This document shows positions 62,407 through 64,000 of a stretch of 64,000 nt of DNA, one piece after another. How positions within the stretch are numbered: position 1 is the stretch's first letter; each line of letters starts with the position of its first letter. Source of the stretch: Gigaspora rosea (lineage: Eukaryota; Glomeromycota; Glomeromycetes; Diversisporales; Gigasporaceae); contig QKWP01000367.1 of assembly GCA_003550325.1 (NCBI GenBank), forward strand, positions 273,030 through 337,029, read 5' to 3'. Position numbers and translations under genes: made by a program. The notes beneath the pieces are model-generated. The model was not told the origin of the DNA, did not search any database, and saw only the letters and a list, made by a program, of their open reading frames with translations.

Positions 62407-64000
62407 TTATTCTCCTAACAAATACATTGGATATAGAAAACCAAATAAAAGAGCAACTATTATTACAAATAACCAAGTTTTATTTGCAATACCTAAAATA
62501 AATAATAAATATTGTTTAATTTGATAAGAAAATTGAAGAATATATCGAAAACCTTTTTACCTGAATCAAATTTTTCGGGAAGCTGCATAATATGAACAGA
62601 ATGATCAGCAGAACCACTTATAACTAACGTGGAGTCGGTATTAAAGCCTAATGTAGTTACTGGAAGTTCATGTATATGAGGCACAGTAAGCCGTATCTGA
62701 ATAAAAGAAAATGATAAATTAAATGTTTGTAGTAAAATTGCAAACAATGACTCAAATTATCAACTAACCCTAAATGTCTGTGCATCACAAATTGATACGC
62801 TTTGATCGGAGTTTCCAAACGCTAATAAATTTCCATCATTGCTGTCAACATGCAAATATATGATTATTTTTGAAGTTCACTTAACAGATTTCAATCAATA
62901 TAAGAAAAGATTTTGTGTATTCACCTTACAGCAAATGCCGTTATCGGTTTCCTTGAAACCGGATTTGATAAAACTTTATTCCAAGTTTTAGCATCCCATT
63001 TAACGATGAATGATCTGAATTTAGAAGTCGAATTGACTACAGTAAAAAGATATCCCTCGGATGACCCTTTACCAAATCTATACAATTTAAAAAATCGATA
63101 ATTATAAAATCATAATAAATATTATTAAAATTTTTAAATGTTAAACAAACCTGCATGCTCTAAATTTGCACTGTGCTGATTTTTGAAATGTGGGTCGCTC
63201 TATAGATTGAATACATTCTCCATTTCTTGCGGATAAAATTCGAAGAATTTTTTCAGATGCAGCTACAATCTGAATATAACGATATGTTATATTTAAGAAT
63301 TTAGATAATTTACAAATAGAGTATATAAACATAAATCAAACCTGATCGCCAGTTGAATTAAAATCAATATCATATATTTCTTGTTTATTAAAGTTCACTG
63401 GCGGAAAAGCTACGTCTAGTGACGGATATTTAAGAACCGTAAACTGTTCCAAAATGACATGAATTAAATAATTATATGATTATTTTGATATGTTGATTCT
63501 TTTCTTCTTACCTTGCTGTCCGTACCACCGGTTGCCAATAATTTACCATTGTGACTGAATGCAGTAGCTTTCTATATTTTATATATAAACTATTATTTAG
63601 ATGCACACGAATCGTTAAAAATTGACAAGCTAATGTCTTTACCTGATAATAATCTTCGTCAATGTTTGCTCCAATTGTTTGTGTTGTTTTAATTAATTCG
63701 ATTCTACAAAAGATTTAGAATACGTTAGGTTTTCAAAAAGAAAATCTTTAAAAAAATAGAATTTGAATTACCAACCTTTCGTCTGAATAACTAAAAATCC
63801 GACAATTTTGATTTTCACCGGTCTTTATTTTTTCTATTGAGCTATTAATGCCACAAGAAATAATGTTTTCCTATCATGAAAGAATATCACGAAATTTGAG
63901 GTCGGATCCACAAGAAAAATTAATATGTTGGACGCTCAAAACATTATAAAATATACCTCACTGTGAAAAGTAATACACTGTGGTGAATCATTGCCTTCTT
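62407..64000 (-). CDS. SEC12: SEC12/PREB-like WD40 exchange factor for SAR1 (5' part outside window)
   Basis: Ten exons visible on the minus strand: from >64000 to 63957, then 63776-63870, 63643-63703, 63512-63571, 63342-63443, 63151-63269, 62925-63077, 62769-62841, 62561-62696, 62407-62492; frame is kept through all GT-AG junctions (~309 codons seen). The repeats form a beta-propeller: CRIFSYSDE, KATAFSHNGKLLATGGTDSK, DIDFNSTGDQ, ITAFAVSNDGNLLAFGNSDQ, VTTLGFNTDSTLVISGSADH. The last exon gives a single membrane anchor (TWLFVIIVALLFGFLYPMY) and a short lumenal end LLGE. Propeller plus C-terminal anchor is the Sec12 layout: an ER membrane protein that loads SAR1 with GTP to start COPII budding. 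The N-terminal blade(s) lie beyond the edge. Confidence 0.85.

Overview
The window looks like nuclear DNA of an early-diverging fungus, most likely an arbuscular mycorrhizal fungus (Glomeromycotina, Rhizophagus-like). This is inferred from the very high A+T content, short GT-AG introns, TTAGGG-type interstitial motifs, a protein-kinase relic of the kind hugely expanded in Rhizophagus, a GCR1-type transcription factor, and a dense, nested load of DNA transposons and MITEs. No species-level claim can be made from sequence reading alone.

Layout. 1-6.9 kb is transposon: an element with 38-bp terminal inverted repeats (1-4622), interrupted by a hAT-type element with a perfect 8-bp target duplication (1398-3281). 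6904-8637 is a single-exon GCR1-domain transcription regulator. 9-26 kb is a transposon field: small TA-flanked MITEs, Harbinger-type MITEs with TWA duplications, hAT-type elements, two SINE-like elements sharing a 32-bp core, a ~1.24 kb foldback palindrome, a kinase pseudogene duplicated in tandem, and a 5'-truncated LINE with reverse transcriptase and RNase H. The LINE sits inside a coiled-coil coding relic that reads as bacterial-like. 26.5-30.5 kb holds a Tc1/mariner transposase scrap and a broken multi-exon copy of CDC16 (APC/C subunit) with a hAT element in one intron. 34.8-39.0 kb is a gene island: a multi-pass membrane protein, the ubiquitin-eL40 fusion gene (five exons) and an unrecognised two-exon nuclear-type protein. 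42.2-54.2 kb is bounded by matching inverted repeats and carries a decayed DDE-type transposase with many smaller insertions, so it may be one ~12 kb DNA transposon.

56-64 kb is a compact housekeeping block: KHDC4-like double-KH splicing protein (+), PSMG2 proteasome assembly chaperone (-), RBM18-like RRM protein (+) and SEC12-like SAR1 exchange factor (-, running off the window). PSMG2 and RBM18 are head to head, 165 bp apart. Exon models for ubiquitin-eL40, KHDC4, PSMG2, RBM18 and SEC12 were built by hand and keep frame across every GT-AG junction.

I found no clear new defence or metabolic system. The most unusual patterns are: (i) a set of hAT-type elements, each saturated with its own short self-complementary word; (ii) the 12 kb transposon with a 68-bp micro-derivative of its own ends; (iii) the mosaic bacterial-like coiled-coil relic; (iv) SINE-like elements with a conserved core.
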